Positions 58,561-64,000 of a stretch of 64,000 nucleotides of DNA are shown in pieces. This DNA is from Cordilura impudica (lineage: Eukaryota; Arthropoda; Insecta; Diptera; Scathophagidae). The position numbers and the translations under genes were made by a program. The DNA lies in contig OY821521.1 in NCBI GenBank assembly GCA_963682025.1, positions 172,656,165-172,720,164 of the forward strand, given 5' to 3'. The notes beneath the pieces are model-generated. The model had not been told where the DNA came from and searched no databases. It saw only the letters and a list, made by a program, of their open reading frames with translations. Each line of letters opens with the position of its first letter. The stretch's first letter is position 1.

Positions 58561-59861
58561 TAACAGCAACATCTTTCAAGTATTTAGAAAAAGTCTGAAT
58601 TTCGTGTGCTCATAAAACATAACTTTTCGAAATGATAAAACTTTTTCCAACTGAAGAAAAGCTCAAAAGGAATACGGCGACTCTGTTTCATGATTCAAAA
58701 GTGTTAGCGGGTAATGTGGATCAGCCCTTTATTTCGAAAACTAACTAAATTATTTCGCTAATCTGGGTTTACATGTCGAAAATATGAAATTGGGCAGCTA
58801 AAAAAATAGCGGTCTAGAAGATAGTCAAGTTTCATGGCGATCTGCAGATAACCCCAATGAGACTTCATACTTCAATGGTTTTAGTTAAATATATTATTAA
58901 TATTTAAACGATTGAATTTATTCTAATTTTTCTGAAGAATAGTAAACAAAATGTTTTATACCGAATTATTTGATTGTCACAAATGAATTTCTGTTTTGTT
59001 ACATGCAATTGTCTGTTAGCAGAACTAAATTTTTGTTACCTCAACTAAATTTCTGTTTTATAACCGAATAACTTGAATGTTATAATCTCCCATCTTCTCT
59101 AGCAATAACAAATCTGTTTACTTTGTGTGACATTAACGATAACTGTGACACCCCCTAAAAATTCCTTTGTGATTCCTAAAGAACTACTAGTATTTTACAT
59201 AAAAAAATTACAATGTACGTAGAATATTTAGAGGTACTCTTACAATGTGTTCAGCATATGATGTTCGTTAATGTTTATTTTAGTGTACTTGTTAACGGAT
59301 AAATTTCTTCATAGCAATTGATTTTCTTCTTTCTGTCGTACATCGTCTTGTGCTTGTTCTTGTTATACCTTTTGGCGCGTGCTACTGGGTAGTGTATTTT
59401 TAGTCAGTCAGTCAGTCAGTGATTATCGGGAAAGTGTGCATATGTACGAGTATGTAGTGATGGCGGCTTTATTCACCATTGATCAAAGTAAAATAGCTGT
59501 TGTACATTTACACATTATTATCTTTTAAGTTCTTTTTTTTTTGTTGGTATTTTTGAAAGAAAATTAACTTAAATTAATATACATCTTCAATGGGGTGTTT
59601 AACAATAATTGTTATGCGGGTTTAATGGGAACTTATGTTTTGTATATACTTAAGACAATCGAAATTTAATTAAATTAAATTAAATGATCTTCTAATGAAA
59701 ATATAAATGTGTTTTTAAACTTGGAAAACAAGCTACAGGAAAAGGAACAATTAAAACATTTAAACATTTACAAATAAAACAAAGTTTATATGAACGCTCT
59801 TTACTTTATAGTAGACAGTAAATTCATGAGTGTTCATGTCCAATTGTACGATCAGTGCAAA
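58561..59861. other. No gene; short (AGTC)n tract at 59400
   Basis: tcagtcagtcagtcagtcag-type tract of about 20 bp at 59401-59420. Nothing else recognised. Confidence 0.45.
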
Positions 59862-61035
59862 TCTATAATATTAATAGCAAGGTTCAGAAAATACACACAC
59901 GAAACACACAATGTTCTGTTCAAAAGCAGCCAACACATATCTTTATTTTCATATCAATTATGTGCGTTTCAAAATTTTCTACGGTGCCCAACACAACCAT
60001 GACTGTGTTCGTTTTAATATTTCGTTATTTACACGAACATTTTTGTATCACATACTTTTTGTTTCAATCACAGATAAAGCACACATTTTTGAGTGTTGCT
60101 TTATTTGAAGTTCATGTTCTGCTACGTGTAATGAAAAAAAAACACAGAACATGTACAATGAACAGGTTCGAGTTCAGTTATATTTTAAGTCGTGTTGTGG
60201 CTCGTGTAGTAAGAAAAAACACAACATGTACAATAAACAGGTTCGAGTTCAGTTATATTTTAAGTCGTGTTTAAAATATAACTGAACTCGAACCTGTTTA
60301 TTGTACATGTTGTGTTTTTTCTCACTACACGAGCCACAACACGACTTAAAATATAACTGAACTCGAACCTGTTTATTGTACATGTTCTGTGTTTTTTTTC
60401 ATTACACGTAGCAGAACATGAACTTCAAATAAAGCAACACTCAAAAATGTGTGCTTTATGTGTGATTGAAAAAAAAAGTACGTGATAGAAAAATGTTCGT
60501 GTAAATAACGAAATATTAAAACGAACACAGTCATGGTTGTGTTGGGCACCGAAGAAAATTTAAAAACAAACATAATTGATATGAAAATAAAAATATGTGT
60601 GTGTTGGTCTAAGTTATGTTTGTTTACATATATGTACGAGTTTTTTATTCAGTGTGTGTTTTTTTCTGAACTCTGATTAATAGGCCAGGCGATATTTTGT
60701 TACCGATATTTTGTTCTACCGTTTTATCCCGATTTTGACCAAGCTTATATTATTTGAAAGGTATTTTTTTTTTAATGTTCACTAGATTTACAGATTTTAA
60801 AAATTTTTCCTTTGTTTTGAGTAGATTGCATTAAAAGTTGCTACTAACACATACATAAAATTATATATATGCTATGTGTTTGCTTATTAAATTTGCTAAT
60901 GTGCTTGTTAATGAGTTTGTTATCACCATTCACAATAATAATAAACCAAAAAAGTGTTGGTTTGTGAATTGGCTAAGTTGAAAAATAAAGCTGGCTAGAA
61001 ATTGCACTCGAATTTCGAGCGCTGGAATCTGCTAG
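59862..61035 (+). mobile_element. Nonautonomous Helitron, copy 4, interrupted by a hAT-like element
   Basis: 5' tctataatattaatag at 59862; 3' hairpin ctcgaatttcgag and ctggaatctgctag ending at 61035; A before, T after. Removing the hAT-like insert and one copy of its 8-bp duplication restores a Helitron of about 370 bp. Confidence 0.85.
59878..60675. mobile_element. Palindromic hAT-like element (798 bp) with 8-bp target duplication
   Basis: Ends caaggttcag and ctgaactctg; ATTAATAG at 59870-59877 and 60676-60683. The element is an almost perfect inverted repeat with arms of about 385 bp around a centre near 60267. Each arm also contains a unit of about 85 bp in two direct copies (acaggttcgagttcagttat, then tattttaagtcgtgtt). 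No transposase. The open frames in it are mirror images of each other. Confidence 0.88.
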
Positions 61036-61917
61036 TTTCACTTAAATAAGCTTGTTTCGTATACAGCTTTTGCACTTAATTCAAGGTGAACTAAAAGCTG
61101 GTTTTTGAAACATTTCGTCACTTACTCTGGTCTGAGGTTTTTAATTAAAATCAAGTCCAATTAAAAAAATCGCATTTTACTAGAATTTATAGTAGATGAA
61201 CTAGATTGAACGGATAAAATAGACTTAAGCTATTGCCACATCAAAATTTCTCTTCTTTCGACACAAATTTTGTTGGTATTCGATTGGTAATAGGTTGTCA
61301 AAAATATATATCTCAAACTTTTCCTTCGGATACTTTGATTTTCATACCATATATCAGTCAGGGTGGAGGGTTTTATGGTTTTATCTGATATTTGCTGATG
61401 TTACCGAAAAACTGAGAATTACTTTATGAGTCAATTGAACTTCTTCTTTTTGTTCATCCATCAATCAGTTTGTTTTTATCAAAAATTTGGTTTATGAAAG
61501 ACATTTTTTAGTTTTAGTCCCCGTAAAAATCAGCGTCCTGATATTTCTTTAAATCTATCTGAAGACACAAACCCATTTTTCTATAAAAACAAAGTTACGT
61601 ATGTATATTCAACTGTAGTATTATGTCAATACTACTACATATATGGTTGCACAAGCTGGGCTACAACACAACATAAAATGGCCAAGATATCTTTTTTAAC
61701 AATCCATGCTTGCGACAAATAAAAATAAAAACATAATTCTTTGGTTAAGATGTGAACATTTTCTGGCGCAGATTTTATATTTAAGGCATCAAAGGAGCTT
61801 GTACTGAGTCCGGTTTGAAGGCTACAAGTATATTTCAGGCAGAAGTGATGGAAATACAGGAAGTGGCTGTTTGGATGGACTGAAATATTCTATATAGAGT
61901 ACAACCGCAGTTAGTCT
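61036..61917. other. No gene recognised
   Basis: AT-rich sequence, no domain or repeat boundary seen. Confidence 0.4.
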
Positions 61918-62430
61918 GATAGTTTTGCTATCAATGGACAAGCAGTTTGATATTAGACTCATATGGGTCCCATGGCTCGGGAATATCATGGAAAACTGGT
62001 CCCATGGCTCGGGAATATCTCGGAAAACTGCAAAACTGATGAGCTGACAAGACAGGGAACTACCTTACCGGTTCCAGCGGATTTTCAATACGTTGGTATT
62101 GCCTCCTTGGTTCATGCAAGATAGAATTTCAACTTCGTACAACTGACATAACAAATCGTAGATGGGCTAATGGATTAACATGTAGTATTACAAAACAAAT
62201 CTGGTTATCTCTGAGTCGGAAACACACAAATGTGTTACTCTGTTACTGTTATACTCCGCCGAGGGGATATTTCACTGGTAGTATCGGTTATAAGCGGATA
62301 CTGGATACGTTGAATGCCTAAGGGTCTCATTAAAGGATTTCTGTAGCAGCTGGAAGTGGAGCGCAGAGGAAGTGGAGAGTATCGAAAATTGTCTCTGTCT
62401 CCAGAATTAGACTTCGGACATTTAGATTGT
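61918..62430 (-). repeat. Second copy of the 57500-57960 retroelement segment
   Basis: Shares tagttttgctatcaatgg, accggttccagcggattttc, atgcctaagggtctcattaa and ctccgccgaggggatatttc with the first copy. It has a direct duplication of about 30 bp (tggtcccatggctcgggaat) near 61970-62010. No open frame. Confidence 0.8.
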
Positions 62431-62559
62431 TGATCTCTCTGATCTTTAAATGTTGATATATCACATTCAAAAAGCTCAAATTGGTTCTACTAAGGGGAAC
62501 ACCTATTTATCAGCTGGAATCACAACGGAATCCAGAGTCTAAATATGCTAATGCTATAA

Positions 62560-62685
62560 ATTAGCAGACACTTCTTACCTACCCTAACCTACCAGAAAGA
62601 GTCGAACACTAGATCTAAGTATTGCTAATATTATACATTAGCAAACACTTCTTACCTACCCTAACCTACCAGAAAGAGTTAACTG
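62560..62685. repeat. 76-bp tandem duplication (CTTACCTACCCTAACCTACC)
   Basis: cacttcttacctaccctaac ctaccagaaagagt occurs at about 62568 and 62644, each preceded by gctaatattata / gctataaattag-type sequence. Two copies only. Confidence 0.8.
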
Positions 62686-62997
62686 ATATCGATATGTTCC
62701 TACATCACAATACAAGTTAGGGAACAGCTCCATCCTATTGAAAATATATTCAGCCATCATCACCAAAAACTTCGCGAATCGGGTGTTTTAGTCCTTTTGG
62801 AGAATTTTCAAATAATTGGTACAGTGTATACCATTTTTTGAGATACCCTGTAATTGCAATTTAATTAATTTTTCTTCCTGTACCGCATCCATCAAAAAAT
62901 CCCTTTTAGTATCTGCTGGCCTAAGTTTAGCGTAGGTAAAGATAATTAGACGGAGGGCTTTGAAACTTTAATTTTATTCCCATTTGCGCATATTTTT

Positions 62998-63780
62998 TAG
63001 GCTATAAAAGGGTCTTTCGGATTAATAAATGAGAGAAGAAAACAGTTGATTTTCTTCTTTACCTTTTCCTTTGCCAGAAACTTATTTCCAACTGCAAAGC
63101 GAGCATGAGTTTCAAGTAAGAATTGACGAACTTCATTGTCCTTAATAATCTTAAAGGCGGCAGTATCGACTTTCTCACTTTTTGTGTTAGAAAGTTTTTC
63201 TTCCAATTACAAAACGAACGTGATTTTTAAGTTCGTATTGACGAAATTCGTTATACTTAATGGTCTTAAAGATGGCAGTATTGACTTTTTTACTTCATTT
63301 GGGAGTCTCCAATCGGAATTAAGTGATTAAAAAACGGAGTGTCATAGAAAAAGTATATTTTTTGTCTCGACTTTTTGTGTCAGAGAGTTTCTTTTCCAAT
63401 TACAAAACCAACAGGATTTTCGTGTATGTAGTTACACACAAAAAAAGATCGCCAACAGAATTCTTCTAAAGTTTTAAAACTGTATGTTCGATTTTGTTAA
63501 CAGCATTTTAATAAAAGGTAACTATTTTCTATTGTGACCAAATATTTACTTCTAAGATAACAGAATTCTAATTATAATCAACTCGAAATTCGATTATTAA
63601 CACTATCACAATTCGGTTGACAGTAAATACGGTTTACACAATGAATCTGTTTTCTGTGTGTAGATACGAAATTAAGCAACATCTTAAAAATCCTTAAAGA
63701 TCTTAAAGACGGCAGTATCGACTTTCTTCCTCTACCTAGGGTCTCTGAGGTAAAGTTGACTGCTTAACACATGGAATAAC
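62998..63780. repeat. Three to four degenerate units (TTAAAGACGGCAGTATCGACTT), split by a MITE-like insert
   Basis: ttaaaggcggcagtatcgac near 63149, ttaaagatggcagtattgac near 63265 and ttaaagacggcagtatcgac near 63702, with attacaaaacgaacgtgatt-type links. The insert 63433-63660 begins acacacaaaaaaagatcgcc and ends gaatctgttttctgtgtgta, a weak inverted repeat. Coding origin not visible. Confidence 0.6.
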
Positions 63781-64000
63781 ATACGAAATTTACTGCCATG
63801 CTTTGGTGAATTTTATAAGGACTGTTAAAATAACAGAACATTTTTCTAAGCAAAATTCATTCAACTCCATAACATTTAAGGCAGTGAAGGACGATTGGTG
63901 GTGTGGTTTACAAATAACATACCAAAATCTAACTAGTTTTTCAAAATGGCCAGGGGGGAACTAGAAGCTACACTGAGAACAAACAACAAAAACAACAGTA

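Noticed and set aside
59790..60573. Several 60-140 residue open frames
   Set aside because: They are mirror images produced by the palindromic hAT-like element, repeated at 654-1284.
62560..62685. CCTAACC-containing repeats as insect telomeric DNA
   Set aside because: Only two copies of a 76-bp duplication; higher flies lack simple telomere repeats.

Overview
This is an AT-rich nuclear window from a higher fly (Diptera, Brachycera; probably a calyptrate or blow-fly-like species, inferred from the two host genes and the transposon types). There are no operons or ribosome binding sites. Genes have short GT-AG introns and sit in dense, nested mobile DNA.

Host genes, all on the minus strand: (1) the cohesin regulator pds5, rebuilt here as 11 exons from 21555 down to 8702 (1195 codons). 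Two of its introns are swollen by Helitrons, MITEs and Helentron repeats. (2) A complete six-exon metallophosphoesterase of the MPPE1/PGAP5/TED1 type (24601 down to 23081, 366 residues, two membrane segments). (3) A duplicate of the 5' third of pds5 with its upstream flank (31122-33855). All four of its introns and its reading frame are kept, but it is fused after about 364 residues to an unrelated tail of about 79 residues. It is a candidate new chimeric gene, not a processed pseudogene.

Mobile DNA, left to right: I-like and jockey-like retroelement remnants (470-3420); a Helentron/minisatellite block (3716-7940); a Helitron carrying a nested MITE (9753-10550); a MITE with TAG target duplication (13403-13938); Helentron copies inside the large pds5 intron (15928-18200); a complete jockey-clade non-LTR element with intact ORF1 and ORF2 and a 13-bp target duplication (25789-30087); a broken non-LTR element and Tc1 remnants (33860-37225); a long 7-bp minisatellite (37500-38270) and a degenerate array of about 100-bp units (38860-39850); a PIF/Harbinger element with a 43-bp terminal inverted repeat and both partner genes (43074-46029); reversed and partial Helitrons (46748-47294); an apparently intact DD41D mariner-like element (48559-49864); a pogo/Tigger element inserted in a Helentron and itself split by a Harbinger-type MITE (50062-52743); a second Helentron/minisatellite block (52909-54625); a TTA-flanked MITE (55767-56193); a mariner remnant; palindromic hAT-like elements (57089, 59878), one nested in a Helitron; and a diverged reverse-transcriptase remnant repeated at 57500 and 61918. 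The right end (61036-64000) has tandem duplications and no recognised gene.

The most useful points are the pds5-derived chimera, the jockey insertion whose 5' end carries a good initiator/DPE promoter, the repeated link between Helentron ends and GGAAAATG-type minisatellites, and several precisely bounded nested insertions that give a relative time order.
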